Of a DNA stretch of 64,000 nt, positions 50,244 to 60,391 are shown one piece after another. A program made the position numbers and the translations under genes. Source of the stretch: Clostridium_AD sp937920395 (lineage in GTDB: Bacteria; Bacillota; Clostridia; Clostridiales; Clostridiaceae); the NCBI GenBank assembly GCA_052274345.1, contig DAVZGP010000004.1, forward strand, positions 62,001 through 126,000. Direction: 5' to 3'. A model generated the notes under the pieces. That model was not told the origin of the DNA. It did not search any database and was given only the letters and a program-made list of their open reading frames with translations. Position 1 is the first letter of the stretch; each line of letters opens with the position of its first letter.

Positions 50244-53200
50244 TTATTCTGCACTTTTAAGTGATTCTATCATATCTATTTTACCAAATTCCTTATACAT
50301 AGCTAAATTTACAATTACAGAAAATAAAATTGTAAGTAGAACTGAATACAGAAAATAAATAGGATCTATATTCCTCATAAACATCATTACATTGGTTTCT
50401 GATGTAGTAATAACAAAATTATTAAGTAAAATCCCCACGACTATTCCTACTAAACTTCCAATTACCGTTAATATAATATTTTCACGGTATATATATAGCG
50501 CAAGTTCGCTATCATAAAATCCTAGAAGCTTTATTGTGGACAATTCTCTCCTTCTTTCATTGATATTTATGTTTGTAAGATTATATATTACAACAAAGGC
50601 AAGCACTCCTGCAGATACTATTAATACCAGTACCACTGAATTTATACTCTTTGTTGTTTTGTTAAAATCAAATTGTGATTTATTCTTATAACTTACAGAT
50701 CCTACATCCTCTATTTTGGTTAATATCTTCGTTGTTTTATCCTCTGAACTATCTGTAATGCTTTTTAGCAGTCCATAAAATCCATTAAATTTAATGTTTT
50801 CACTAGTTAATTTTTTATAATAATTAGGACTCATATAAATGTAATGTTGCAAATAGTGCTGCGTTATATCTGATATCGTAGCCTTTACCACCTTATCATT
50901 TATAGTTACATCAAAAGTATCTCCAATTTTTTTATTCATAAGTTTTGATAACTTTTCAGTTATTATTACGCCTCTATCATTAAGTTTAAGCTCCTCACCT
51001 TTGGTTGATGTAAGCTTAATATAATTATTAATTTCGTTTTTATCTTCTGTAACAACTACATATGCATCTTCACGTCCAGATTTATAAAGATTAACCGTTG
51101 CATTTTTAGTATAAGAAAATAGGACTGATTTTACATTGGAATTTTTCATTATTTTATTCTTTATAGTATCTGTTTTATCGCCCTCAATATCCCCTCTAAA
51201 TGTTGATAACATATCATATTTATATATATCTGTAAATTGACCCTGCGCTGCCCCTATTATTCCAGATTTAAGTCCAAATCCAGTTATCATAAGCCCTGTA
51301 CAAACTGCAATTCCTATAACTGTCATAAAAAATCTTTGTTTATATCTAAATATATTTCTTGCTGTTACTTTATTTGTAAAACTTAATCTTTTCCATATAA
51401 ATGTTACTCTTTCGAGTAATATAGTTTTTCCCGCCTTTGGAGGCTTGGGCCTCATTAGTGATGATGGTGCTTCTCTTAATTCTTCAAGCGATGCTGCAAC
51501 CGCAGCAAGCGAGGTGAATATTATAGCTATCAATGAAGCCTGAAGAGCTAGCCCAGAGTTAAAGGGCGTTAAGGAACTAGGAATAGCATAAAGCGTACCA
51601 TAAGCATTCATGATAAGTGGTGGGAAAAGTCTAAAACCAAAAGATATACCTATTATTGTTCCTGTGATACTTGCTAAAAGCGCATATATCAAATAATGTG
51701 TAGTTATAGCTATCCTTGAGTATCCTAAAGCTTTAAATGTTCCTATTTCAATTCTGTTTTCTTGAACCATTCTCGTCATAGTAGTAAGACTAACTAAAGC
51801 TGCCACTAAGAAAAATATAAGTGGAAAGGCTTTCCCAATATTATCTATCCTATCACTATCTTGCCTATATGTTTCGTATCCAAGATTAGTGCTTCGCCCT
51901 AATACAAACCACTCAGGTGATTTAATAGCCTTAATTTTATCTTTATTTTTACTGATTTTTAATTGTCCCTCTTTTAATTTATTGTTGACTTTAGCTTGTT
52001 CTAATTTAACTTTTTCAACATTTTCATTTACTTCTTTTTCTCCGCTAGCAAGTTTTATTCTTGCTGCGTCTAATTCAACTTTTCCATTTATTATAAGTTT
52101 CTTACTCTCATTTAATTGTACTCTTCCCGCATCTATTTTTGATTTTGAAAGATCAAAATTATTTTTTAAACTCTGTATATCAAAATAAGGTTTCATTTGA
52201 ACTATAGCTTCACTATTTTTTAATGAAGTATACATAGTTTCAAAATCTTTTCCTTTAATGCTTCCTAAATAAATCTGATTTATCCCCTTATATTGAGTAA
52301 TAAAAACCTCATTTTTAGGATCAGAATCTACTTGTTTTTTTGCCTGTGAAACTTTTAGTGCAATCGACGACGTGATACTTGCTACCGCTTGCTGCTTTCC
52401 TGCATTAAGCTTTGCCTCGCTTTCCTTAAGCTTGCTTGTAGCATTTGCAATTTGTTTTTGCCCTTGCAATTTTTTTTGATTATAAATTGTTTGATTTTTT
52501 GCAAGTTCTACTTTACCGTCATCAATTTTAGTTTTTGCATTGTTTAACTTTTTATAAACCTCGCTAAATTTATCTACTGCTTCTTTTTTTGACTTATTCA
52601 ACTTTTCCTGTGCTATATTTATTTTGCTACTAGCATCTGATACTATTTGTTTATATCGTACTTTGCTTCTTATAACTCCGAAGTCTTTAAGGCTTTTCTC
52701 CATGTTCTTTGATTCAACTTTATACTCGTCATTTGAAATAAGACTGTCTTTTGATAAACTATTATCCATTTTTAAATACATTTCTGTATAATAATCACTT
52801 TTAAATACCTCGGGAAGTATGTATAAAAAACCTTTAACTGATCCATTCCCCACAGAACTTAATTGTCTTTGAGCTGATAGATATAATGGCGAGAGTGCTT
52901 CTCCAACTATTTTAAATTTACTTATTTTTAAGGTATCACCTATTTTTTTAGAATCGTTTCCAGATTTAAGCTCTATAAAATCGCCAATTTTGAACTTGTT
53001 CGTTTTTAAGAATCCTTTTTCAACTACAACTTCATTACTCGCTTTTGGTAACCTTCCTGTAATAATTTTCATCTGATTTATTCCATTGCCAGGTGGAGTC
53101 GAATTAACATTAAGAACTAATGAATGTTTATCCTTTTCAACTACAGCATCTATCGAATATGAACCTTGTGCCGTTTTTACGCCTTTAATTTTCTGAGCCT

Positions 53201-53423
53201 GTACTATATCATCTTTTGTAAGGCCAAGTGTTGAAATCAATTTAAAATCCATAAATCCAGTTTTATTAAAATAAGCATCTGCTGATTTTTTCATATCAGG
53301 ACTTGTAGCCCTTACTCCTGCATAAAAAGCTACTCCAATTGCAATAATTATTACTATAGACAAAAACCTGGATAAAGTTTTTTTTATATCTCTAAATAAA
53401 TTTTTGAAAAATGTCTTTTTCAT
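50244..53423 (-). CDS. Large FtsX-type ABC permease with periplasmic-type coiled coil
   Basis: The 1059-residue permease has one N-terminal helix (about 15-40), a long extracytoplasmic region with a MacB-like domain and a helical stalk rich in Lys/Ala/Glu/Gln (about 260-515, many heptads such as IDAGRVQLNESKKL), then FtsX cores near 530-700 (GKAFPLIFFLVAALVSLTTMTRMVQE) and 930-1055. This two-core design resembles MacB-like and lantibiotic/peptide-resistance exporters. ATG 53423 is selected, because GTG 53432 overlaps the end of the ATPase gene and GGAG lies between. It forms one unit with the ATPase. Substrate unknown. Confidence 0.9.
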   Translation of the reverse strand: MKKTFFKNLFRDIKKTLSRFLSIVIIIAIGVAFYAGVRATSPDMKKSADAYFNKTGFMDFKLISTLGLTKDDIVQAQKIKGVKTAQGSYSIDAVVEKDKHSLVLNVNSTPPGNGINQMKIITGRLPKASNEVVVEKGFLKTNKFKIGDFIELKSGNDSKKIGDTLKISKFKIVGEALSPLYLSAQRQLSSVGNGSVKGFLYILPEVFKSDYYTEMYLKMDNSLSKDSLISNDEYKVESKNMEKSLKDFGVIRSKVRYKQIVSDASSKINIAQEKLNKSKKEAVDKFSEVYKKLNNAKTKIDDGKVELAKNQTIYNQKKLQGQKQIANATSKLKESEAKLNAGKQQAVASITSSIALKVSQAKKQVDSDPKNEVFITQYKGINQIYLGSIKGKDFETMYTSLKNSEAIVQMKPYFDIQSLKNNFDLSKSKIDAGRVQLNESKKLIINGKVELDAARIKLASGEKEVNENVEKVKLEQAKVNNKLKEGQLKISKNKDKIKAIKSPEWFVLGRSTNLGYETYRQDSDRIDNIGKAFPLIFFLVAALVSLTTMTRMVQENRIEIGTFKALGYSRIAITTHYLIYALLASITGTIIGISFGFRLFPPLIMNAYGTLYAIPSSLTPFNSGLALQASLIAIIFTSLAAVAASLEELREAPSSLMRPKPPKAGKTILLERVTFIWKRLSFTNKVTARNIFRYKQRFFMTVIGIAVCTGLMITGFGLKSGIIGAAQGQFTDIYKYDMLSTFRGDIEGDKTDTIKNKIMKNSNVKSVLFSYTKNATVNLYKSGREDAYVVVTEDKNEINNYIKLTSTKGEELKLNDRGVIITEKLSKLMNKKIGDTFDVTINDKVVKATISDITQHYLQHYIYMSPNYYKKLTSENIKFNGFYGLLKSITDSSEDKTTKILTKIEDVGSVSYKNKSQFDFNKTTKSINSVVLVLIVSAGVLAFVVIYNLTNININERRRELSTIKLLGFYDSELALYIYRENIILTVIGSLVGIVVGILLNNFVITTSETNVMMFMRNIDPIYFLYSVLLTILFSVIVNLAMYKEFGKIDMIESLKSAE

Positions 53424-53425
53424 TT

Positions 53426-54130
53426 CTACCACTCCAAGCTTTCAATGTCCATTGGATTATCATTTTTGACGACGCTCTCAACTTTCCCACTTTTAACTGT
53501 TATTATCTTATCAGCGATGGGAGTTATAGCCGAATTATGTGTAATAACCACAACAGTCATGCCATCTTTTTTTGATGTATCAGATAATAATTTAAGTATT
53601 GACTTACCAGTATTATAATCTAGGGCCCCAGTAGGCTCATCACAAAGAAGTAATTTAGGATTTTTTGCAAGTGCTCTTGCTATTGAAACTCTCTGCTGTT
53701 CTCCACCTGAAAGCTGAGATGGAAAGTTTTGCATTCTATCCTTAAGTCCAACATTTTTTAATACTTCTACTGGATTCATTGGATTTTTACATATTTCTAC
53801 TGCCAGCTCAACATTTTCAATTGCATTTAAATTTTGTACCAAATTATAGAACTGAAATACAAATCCTATATCGTCACGCCTATATTTTGTAAGCTTTTTC
53901 TTATTATATTCACTTATATCATTTCCATCCACAATTATATTTCCGGTAGTAACTTGATCCATACCACCTAAAAGATTAAGTATTGTAGTTTTACCCGCAC
54001 CACTAGCACCAATAACTACAACAAATTCACCCTTTTCTATTGTAAATGAAACATCATCTACTGCTTTAATTATTACTTCTCCCGTAGTATAAGTTTTTTT
54101 GACATTTTTTAGTTCTATAAATTTTTTCAT
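53426..54130 (-). CDS. ABC transporter ATPase (MacB/LolD-like)
   Basis: The 234-residue ATPase has Walker A GASGAGKTT at 41-49, the signature LSGGEQQRVSIARALAKNPKLLLCDEPTGALD and the H-loop VVITHN, all characteristic of the MacB/LolD/BceA group that works with FtsX-type permeases. It is encoded three bases before the permease start and is probably cotranslated. The transporter is mechanotransmitting in known relatives and does not move the substrate through the membrane core. No two-component system adjoins it, unlike the Bce systems. Confidence 0.93.
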   Translation of the reverse strand: MKKFIELKNVKKTYTTGEVIIKAVDDVSFTIEKGEFVVVIGASGAGKTTILNLLGGMDQVTTGNIIVDGNDISEYNKKKLTKYRRDDIGFVFQFYNLVQNLNAIENVELAVEICKNPMNPVEVLKNVGLKDRMQNFPSQLSGGEQQRVSIARALAKNPKLLLCDEPTGALDYNTGKSILKLLSDTSKKDGMTVVVITHNSAITPIADKIITVKSGKVESVVKNDNPMDIESLEW

Positions 54131-54247
54131 TATAATCTCCTATCTTCTACTTTATATTTTCATAATCTAATTTGCTTATAATATTATTATAAAATATATC
54201 AATAATATATTATACCCGACTTGCGAGTAAACTTAAACTATATCATT

Positions 54248-54303
54248 AAAAAAACACAAATTAAGCCTAGAGCAAAACCTTTACGATTCACTCTAGACTT
54301 AAT
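54248..54303 (-). terminator. Terminator after the HAD phosphatase gene
   Basis: On the minus strand ATTAAGTCTAGAG (54303-54291) pairs with CTCTAGGCTTAAT (54272-54260), followed by TTGTGTTTTTTT. It lies 34 bases after the stop. Confidence 0.87.
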
Positions 54304-54336
54304 CTTACATTTTTTTGCTTGTTTTTTACATTATAA

Positions 54337-55164
54337 TCACTCTTTTAATATATAATTGTTTATAGCATACGCTATTCCAGACTCATTATTAGATTTAGTT
54401 ATATATTTTGCCGCAAGTTTTATATCCTCTACGGCATTTTCCATAGCTATAGGCATTCCCGCACATTTAAACATTTCCATGTCATTGTAATTATCTCCAA
54501 AAACTATAATTTCATCTAACCCTACATTTAATTTTTTTGACAATATTTCTAAAGCATTTCCTTTAGAAATATCTGATGCCATAATATCTAAAAGCCCTTT
54601 TGCCGAACTCACTACCGTAAGATTATCATATTTTGAAAAATGTTTTTCGAGTAATATGATCTCCTCGTGTTTTTCACAAACTAACAAAACTTTAAAAGCA
54701 TCTATATCATTAATATTTTCCATTGTTTTATCATCTATATATTTTATAGGTATCTGTTCATCTTTTAATAAAAACTTATTACGGTCTTCATATCTTTTAC
54801 CTACTGAATTATTTTTAGTGGTATATACAATATCTGCAGTGTATATAATAAACTCTATTTTATTATTACTACAGTAAGTTGTAACCTCTTTTACTGCAAT
54901 TTTATCCATTAACTTCGAATAAAGAACTTCGCCTGTTTTAATATTCCTAACGAGTCCCCCATTACAAGATATAACAGGTCCTTTTAACCCCAACTGCTTT
55001 ATATAAACCTTCACCATAAGATCCAATCTTCCTGATGCAATAATTACTTCTACACCCATCTTTTGAAGCTTTTTTAGTGCAACCTCATTATCCTTTGATA
55101 TAGCATTATCTGAATTTAATAATGTTCCATCCATATCACATACACACCATTTATATTTAATCAT
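54337..55164 (-). CDS. Cof-type HAD-family sugar phosphatase
   Basis: The 275-residue protein has the HAD nucleophile motif CDMDGTLLNSD (Asp10, Asp12), motif II IIASGRLD, motif III lysine in DISKGNALEIL and motif IV IVFGDNYNDMEMFKCAGMPIAMENA. A C2-type cap lies at about 85-195. The Cof/YidA subgroup dephosphorylates sugar phosphates, often flavin or pyridoxal phosphates. The gene has AAAGGAG before the ATG and appears monocistronic. The exact substrate is not decidable from sequence. Confidence 0.9.
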   Translation of the reverse strand: MIKYKWCVCDMDGTLLNSDNAISKDNEVALKKLQKMGVEVIIASGRLDLMVKVYIKQLGLKGPVISCNGGLVRNIKTGEVLYSKLMDKIAVKEVTTYCSNNKIEFIIYTADIVYTTKNNSVGKRYEDRNKFLLKDEQIPIKYIDDKTMENINDIDAFKVLLVCEKHEEIILLEKHFSKYDNLTVVSSAKGLLDIMASDISKGNALEILSKKLNVGLDEIIVFGDNYNDMEMFKCAGMPIAMENAVEDIKLAAKYITKSNNESGIAYAINNYILKE

Positions 55165-55303
55165 ATATACTTTCTCCTTTAGTAACTTGCTTTATTTAAA
55201 TGATATAAAAAATCATATTATATCTAATTATCTACCTTTATAGATTTAATTTCAACCTTAATTTTTATGTACAAAAATTAGTATACTTATATAATAAAAC
55301 AAA

Positions 55304-55357
55304 AGCCTCCAATTGCAATCCTAACTTATCATTAGATTTACAATTGAGAGCTATTTT
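55304..55357 (-). terminator. Weak terminator after the nanA remnant
   Basis: On the minus strand AGCTCTCAATTG and CAATTGGAGGCT can pair with one mismatch or wobble, followed by TTTTGTTTT. It sits directly after the nanA remnant stop. Confidence 0.6.
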
Positions 55358-55364
55358 TTATATA

Positions 55365-55896
55365 TTAATAAACAAGATTAGATTCAAGTATGTCTTCAAT
55401 ATATTTCTTTTGAACATCATTAAGTTCAGAAAATGGCTTTCTTAATACTCCAGCATCAATTCCACGAAGAGTAAGAATATACTTTATTGCTGGTATTAAT
55501 CCTACACTACATAATGCCTCCATTATATTATTTGCTTTAACTTGAAGATTTCTTGCCTCCTCATGATTTAATGATTCAAATGCTTCTTTTATCTTTTTAT
55601 AATGTGGATACATAAAATTAAATGTACTTCCTATTGCTCCATCTGCACCCATAGCAAGACCTGCCACCAAAATTTCATCAAATCCATTATACATATAAAG
55701 AGAATTTTTTAAATTTTTTATTCTCTCGAGTTGATATAAATTAAGATATGTATGTTTTACTCCTGCAATTGCAGGACTTTTGAATATTTCTTTCCATAAG
55801 TTTTAGTAAAACTTTATCATTTATTCTGTTCTCCTTATCAAAAGGAGTCACTGATGCCGCAAATATTCCTTTCATATCTATCGTCAAACCATTCAT
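55365..55896 (-). pseudogene. nanA: N-acetylneuraminate lyase gene with an internal deletion and frameshift
   Basis: The ATG at 55896 has a good AGGAGATGATC site. The first 38 codons translate as the start of a NanA/DapA-type aldolase (MKGIFAASVTPFDKENRINDK). The sequence then jumps to the late part of the same enzyme, beginning SPAIAGVKHTYLNLYQLERI, in another frame, so the original frame stops within about 15 codons. The last 109 codons (55694-55365) still read as a normal NanA C-terminus (GFDEILVAGLAMGADGAIGSTFN). About 100-120 residues, including the Schiff-base lysine region apart from its end, are missing. No nan operon genes lie beside it. Confidence 0.85.
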
Positions 55897-55985
55897 ATGA
55901 TCATCTCCTGTTATTCAGTTCATTAATTTCATGTAAATCAAAGTCTTTTATTTACATACTCAAGAACAATTTTTATTAGTTTTTT

Positions 55986-56018
55986 ATAAAAAAAGGATGC
56001 CTTTATGACATCCTTTTC
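55986..56018 (-). terminator. Terminator after clpB
   Basis: On the minus strand AAAGGATG pairs with CATCCTTT, followed by TTTTTTAT. It lies 22 bases after the clpB stop. Confidence 0.85.
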
Positions 56019-56039
56019 CCAACCTATTTTAAATTAATA

Positions 56040-58652
56040 CTATTTTATAGAGTTACTTATTTTTTCTATAACAATTTGATCATCTTTAGCATCAACACCA
56101 ATGACTGAACCGTCATTTATGTCTCCTTTAATAATCTTTTTAGAAATAGATGTTTCCAAAACATTTTCAATATATCTCTTGAGTGGTCGTGCTCCATAAA
56201 CTGGATCATATCCTTCATCTGCCATAAGCTTCTTAGCCTCTGTCGTAACTTTCATAGTTATATTCTTATCCTTAAGCCTATTTTGAATATCTGCAAGGAA
56301 TATATCAACTATCCCTTCTATTTCCTTTGTTTCTAAAGGTTTAAATAATATGATATCATCCAACCTATTTAAAAATTCCGGTTTAAATTTAGCCTTGAGC
56401 TCACTCATAACTTTATCACGAATACTCTTCTCAATGCCACCACTTTCTTTATTTTCTAAAAGATAATCGCTCCCGATATTTGAAGTCATGATTATTATAC
56501 AATTTTTAAAATCAACTACCTTGCCTTGATTATCAGTTAAACGACCATCATCTAATATTTGAAGGAAGATATTAAATACATCCTCATGTGCTTTTTCTAT
56601 TTCATCAAATAATATTACACTATAAGGTTTTCTCCTAACAGCTTCAGTAAGTTGTCCACCCTCTTCATAACCTACATAACCAGGTGGAGCTCCTATAAGT
56701 CTTGATACAGAATACTTTTCCATGTATTCTGACATATCTATCCTTATTATATTATCTTTACTTTCAAATAATACCATAGCTAAAGTTTTAGCAAGCTCTG
56801 TTTTACCAACCCCAGTAGGTCCAAGAAATATGAATGAACCAATAGGTCTCTTAGGATCTTTAAGTCCTGCTCTTGCTCTTATTACAGCATTTGAAACAGC
56901 AGTTACTGCTTCTTTTTGACCAATCACTCTCTTCGATAATTCATCTTCAAGCCTTAAGAGCTTTTGCCTTTCGCCTTCTTCTAGATTTGTTACAGGTATA
57001 CCCGTCCACTTTGACACTATCTGTGCTATTTCCTTTTCAGTTACCTCTTCTTTAAGCATAGACGTTTCATTATTATTATGGATTGCTCCTTCTTTTTCTT
57101 TTATCTGAGCCTCTAGTTTTGGAATTACTCCATATTTAAGTTCTGCTACCTTATTTAAATCATACTCTCTTTCCGATTTTTCTATTTCGCCCCTTGAATC
57201 ATCTAACTTAGCTTTTAAATTTCTGATTTCAACTATCTTAGATTTTTCTTTCTCATATTTTGCTGTCATTTCATTGTCTTTATCTTTTAAATTGCTTAAT
57301 TCTTTCTCAAGTGTAATAAGCCTTTTCTTTGATGCATCATCATTTTCTTTAGACAATGCCTTTTTCTCAATTTCTAATTGAAATACCTTTCGTTTAAGCA
57401 TGTCCATCTCAGTTGGCATGCTATCTATATCAGTCCTTATCATAGCACATGCCTCATCTATAAGATCTATTGCTTTGTCTGGTAGAAATCTTTGTGTTAT
57501 ATATCTATCTGAAAGTTTTGCTGCAGCTACTATTGCTGAGTCATGGATTCTTATACCATGGTAAACCTCAAATTTTTCTTTAAGTCCTCTAAGGATTGAC
57601 ACAGTATCTTCCACTGTAGGTTCATCAATTGTTACTGGCTGAAATCTTCTCTCTAAAGCTTTATCTTTTTCTAAATATTTTCTATATTCATCAAAAGTAG
57701 TTGCTCCAATGCAATGAAGACTTCCTCTTGCAAGAAGTGGTTTTATCATGTTACCAGCATCCATAGAACCCTCTGATTTACCTGCACCAACAATATTATG
57801 AATTTCATCTATAAATAAAATTATTTTTCCTTCACTAGTTTCTACTTCTTTAAGAACTGCTTTGAGTCTTTCCTCAAACTCACCTTTAAATTTAGCACCT
57901 GCAATAAGAGCTCCCATGTCTAAAGAAAATATTATTTTATTCTTAAGACCTTCCGGTACATCTCCCTTTACAATTCGTTGAGCCAAGCCCTCAACTATAG
58001 CAGTTTTACCAACTCCAGGCTCTCCTATAAGCACTGGGTTATTTTTAGTTCTTCTAGAAAGTATTCTTATAACTCTCCTAATTTCCTCATCACGTCCGAT
58101 TACTGGATCTAATTTATGTTTTTTCGCTTGTTCTACAAGGTTTGAACCATATTTTACCAGTGCATCATAAGTACCTTCAGGGTCAACATTATCCACTCTT
58201 TGACTGCCTCTTACGGTAGAGAGTACACTTAAAAATGCATCTTTAGTTATATTGAATTTTTTTAATATGTCTGCAATCTCTTTAGTTTTTACATCCATAA
58301 GTCCAAGCATAACGTGTTCAACACTTATAAATGAATCTTTAAATTTTTTAGCTTCAGCTTCAGCTTTCACAAAAACCTCATCAAGTCTTCTAGTAGCGTA
58401 TACGGATCCACTATCAGCGCCACTACCAGTAACTTTGGGCATCCTTCCAAGTTCATTTTTAATATCGTAATTAAGCTTAGTTATATCCACTCCCATTTTA
58501 CTAAATATATTAGGAATGAGTCCATCATCCTGAGCTATGAGTGCTGCAAATAAATGAATCGTATCTACCTGCTGATGATTATTTTTAACAGCTAATGACT
58601 GTGCCTCATTTAATGATTGTTGAACCTTTACCGTTAATTTTTCTACATCCAT
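56040..58652 (-). CDS. clpB: ClpB disaggregase
   Basis: The 870-residue AAA+ chaperone has a Clp-N domain (1-145), a first nucleotide-binding domain with Walker A GEPGVGKT (about 205-212), a middle coiled-coil domain (about 410-525, characteristic of ClpB and absent from ClpA/C's short form), a second ATPase domain with GPTGVGKT (about 605-612) and a C-terminal D2 domain ending GARPLKRYIENVLETSISKKII. It resolubilises aggregated protein with DnaK. There is no CtsR or CIRCE element that I can identify upstream. A small unknown gene precedes it on the same strand. Confidence 0.97.
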   Translation of the reverse strand: MDVEKLTVKVQQSLNEAQSLAVKNNHQQVDTIHLFAALIAQDDGLIPNIFSKMGVDITKLNYDIKNELGRMPKVTGSGADSGSVYATRRLDEVFVKAEAEAKKFKDSFISVEHVMLGLMDVKTKEIADILKKFNITKDAFLSVLSTVRGSQRVDNVDPEGTYDALVKYGSNLVEQAKKHKLDPVIGRDEEIRRVIRILSRRTKNNPVLIGEPGVGKTAIVEGLAQRIVKGDVPEGLKNKIIFSLDMGALIAGAKFKGEFEERLKAVLKEVETSEGKIILFIDEIHNIVGAGKSEGSMDAGNMIKPLLARGSLHCIGATTFDEYRKYLEKDKALERRFQPVTIDEPTVEDTVSILRGLKEKFEVYHGIRIHDSAIVAAAKLSDRYITQRFLPDKAIDLIDEACAMIRTDIDSMPTEMDMLKRKVFQLEIEKKALSKENDDASKKRLITLEKELSNLKDKDNEMTAKYEKEKSKIVEIRNLKAKLDDSRGEIEKSEREYDLNKVAELKYGVIPKLEAQIKEKEGAIHNNNETSMLKEEVTEKEIAQIVSKWTGIPVTNLEEGERQKLLRLEDELSKRVIGQKEAVTAVSNAVIRARAGLKDPKRPIGSFIFLGPTGVGKTELAKTLAMVLFESKDNIIRIDMSEYMEKYSVSRLIGAPPGYVGYEEGGQLTEAVRRKPYSVILFDEIEKAHEDVFNIFLQILDDGRLTDNQGKVVDFKNCIIIMTSNIGSDYLLENKESGGIEKSIRDKVMSELKAKFKPEFLNRLDDIILFKPLETKEIEGIVDIFLADIQNRLKDKNITMKVTTEAKKLMADEGYDPVYGARPLKRYIENVLETSISKKIIKGDINDGSVIGVDAKDDQIVIEKISNSIK

Positions 58653-58705
58653 GTATATAATCCTCCCTTTTTTATTTAATTATTATCGTATTATAGAATT
58701 TTATA

Positions 58706-59008
58706 TTATTTAAGCACTGCTTGTGTTATCTTAATAAGTTGTTCTTTGCTTAGTGCTTCAAGATACCTTTGACGTTCCGAAAATGTACACTCCTCTAGAA
58801 GCTTTCTTTCTCTGCGAGTTTCTATATAAATACCTGAAACCATCAGGTCTTTACTATTTGAATCCATATAATGTCTTCTCCATATATTGTAATATTTAAT
58901 TGAAGTACCCTCACTATAGCCTTTATTTATTAATTTCATAATACCTGTTTTTCTATCTTGTTTCTCAAAGCATTCACAAAGTTTATATATTTTCTGAAGC
59001 ATTATCAT
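58706..59008 (-). CDS. Small protein of unknown function upstream of clpB
   Basis: The 100-residue protein is highly charged and predicted mainly helical, with an N-terminal region (1-50, IYKLCECFEKQDRKTGIMKLINKGYSEGTSIKYYNIWRRHY) that looks like a short helix-turn-helix, and a basic RRERKLLEE segment. No family is recognised. The ATG at 59008 has AAGGAAGG nine bases upstream; a second ATG two codons later is possible. It lies 53 bases before clpB on the same strand and may be cotranscribed, so a stress role is possible, but that rests only on position. Confidence 0.55.
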   Translation of the reverse strand: MIMLQKIYKLCECFEKQDRKTGIMKLINKGYSEGTSIKYYNIWRRHYMDSNSKDLMVSGIYIETRRERKLLEECTFSERQRYLEALSKEQLIKITQAVLK

Positions 59009-59167
59009 CGTTATTTTCCTTCCTTCTTAAGCATCCAGGAAACATATAAATAAAAGTTGCTCGTTTATTTTATCCATCCATGCACGATTTCTATTCATCT
59101 TATATTATACCATAATTTAGCTTAAATAGCTGTTATTTGTATACAATAGACTAAATTGTTTGACAAT

Positions 59168-59214
59168 ATATAAAAGAAAACACAATTTTCTAAAAAAACT
59201 GTGCTTTCTTTTAT
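59168..59214 (-). terminator. Terminator after the OYE-family gene
   Basis: On the minus strand AAAAGAAAGCACA pairs with TGTGTTTTCTTTT around a T-rich loop, followed by ATAT. It lies about 45 bases after the gene. Confidence 0.75.
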
Positions 59215-59260
59215 ATCATGTAAATATATGGTTTATTATTGTTTTTTTATTTTAATATTT

Positions 59261-60253
59261 CTATTTAAAACTATTTATAGCCTTTTCTGCCCACTTAGAA
59301 TCTTTATATATAGCTCTACCTACTCCAATAAGATCAGCTTTTCCAGAAGACAAAAGTCTTTCAGCAGCCTCTGCCTTTGTAATTCCGCCAGTAAGCAAAA
59401 CTGGGATAGACACAGCCTCCTTTATAGCCTTGCTTAAAGGTGAAAAATACCCTTGGCTAGTGTTACCTGGAATTATAAATCTACAAAAGCCTCCAGAAAT
59501 ATCAAGAATATCTATACCCGCCTTCTCAAAAGATACTGCTGCAATTTTACTATCTCCAATTGTAATACCGCCCTCCATATTATCACTAGCACCAAGCCTT
59601 AAAAGTATAGGAAAATCCTCACCAACAACATCACGTACAGCTTTAATAATATCTAAATGTATTTTAATTCTAGAAAGCAAATCTCCGCCATATTCATCAT
59701 TTCTCTTGTTAGTCAAAGGCGAAAAAAACTGATTTAGAAGATATCCATGAGCAGAATGAATTTCTACACCATCAAATCCAGCTTCTTTAACACGCCTTGC
59801 AGCATTTCTGAATTCTAAAATTATATTTTTAATTTCCTTTATTGAAAGTTCATCTGGTACAATACTTGAATTTGGATTTATAATAGCTGTTGGACCTACT
59901 GGGTTAAGCCCTGTGATTTCTTTACTTGTTGAACTTCCAGCATGATTTATTTGCATTACTGTTTTAGATCCATTTTTATGAATAGTGTCAGATAATTTTT
60001 TTAAACCTGCAACGTTATTATCCTGTGCAATAGAAAGTTGTTTTTCACTAGCCTTTCCAGCCAGTGTAATAAAACTGTGTTCTATAATAATAAGTGAGAT
60101 ATACCCACCCTTAGATTTTTCATCATAATAATCTAACATAGCTTTGCTTACCATACCATTCTGATCTGATTTTGACGTAGCCATTGGTGGCATAACCAAT
60201 CTGTTGTTTAAAGTTAATTTGCAATTTTCTAAAGTTTTAAGTAAAAAAGACAT
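59261..60253 (-). CDS. Old Yellow Enzyme-type FMN oxidoreductase
   Basis: The 330-residue TIM-barrel flavoprotein belongs to the NADH:flavin oxidoreductase/OYE family. Visible are NRLVMPPMATS near the start, VMQINHAGS, the substrate-site HSAHGYLLNQFFSPLTNKRNDEYGG, and the phosphate-binding VLLTGGITKAEAAERLLSSGKADLIGVGRA. The short length without an iron-sulfur domain places it with YqjM-like single-domain members, not with the 2-enoate reductases. It reduces activated alkenes with NAD(P)H. The natural substrate is unknown. A GGAGG site precedes the ATG. Confidence 0.92.
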   Translation of the reverse strand: MSFLLKTLENCKLTLNNRLVMPPMATSKSDQNGMVSKAMLDYYDEKSKGGYISLIIIEHSFITLAGKASEKQLSIAQDNNVAGLKKLSDTIHKNGSKTVMQINHAGSSTSKEITGLNPVGPTAIINPNSSIVPDELSIKEIKNIILEFRNAARRVKEAGFDGVEIHSAHGYLLNQFFSPLTNKRNDEYGGDLLSRIKIHLDIIKAVRDVVGEDFPILLRLGASDNMEGGITIGDSKIAAVSFEKAGIDILDISGGFCRFIIPGNTSQGYFSPLSKAIKEAVSIPVLLTGGITKAEAAERLLSSGKADLIGVGRAIYKDSKWAEKAINSFK

Positions 60254-60391
60254 TTAATGACCTCCATATAGTTAATTATTTTTTTATTACATTGTATTTT
60301 CCTATAGTATAATCTTTATCACCCTTAAATTCTATATTACCTTTCAAAGTTACTAATTCATTCACATATCTATAAACTATTCTTAGGGTAG

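Noticed and set aside
59009..59170. Possible heat-shock operator (CtsR or CIRCE) ahead of the clpB genes
   Set aside because: Neither the CtsR heptad repeat nor the CIRCE inverted repeat is present in the upstream DNA. A TTGACA-like sequence lies in the wrong orientation.
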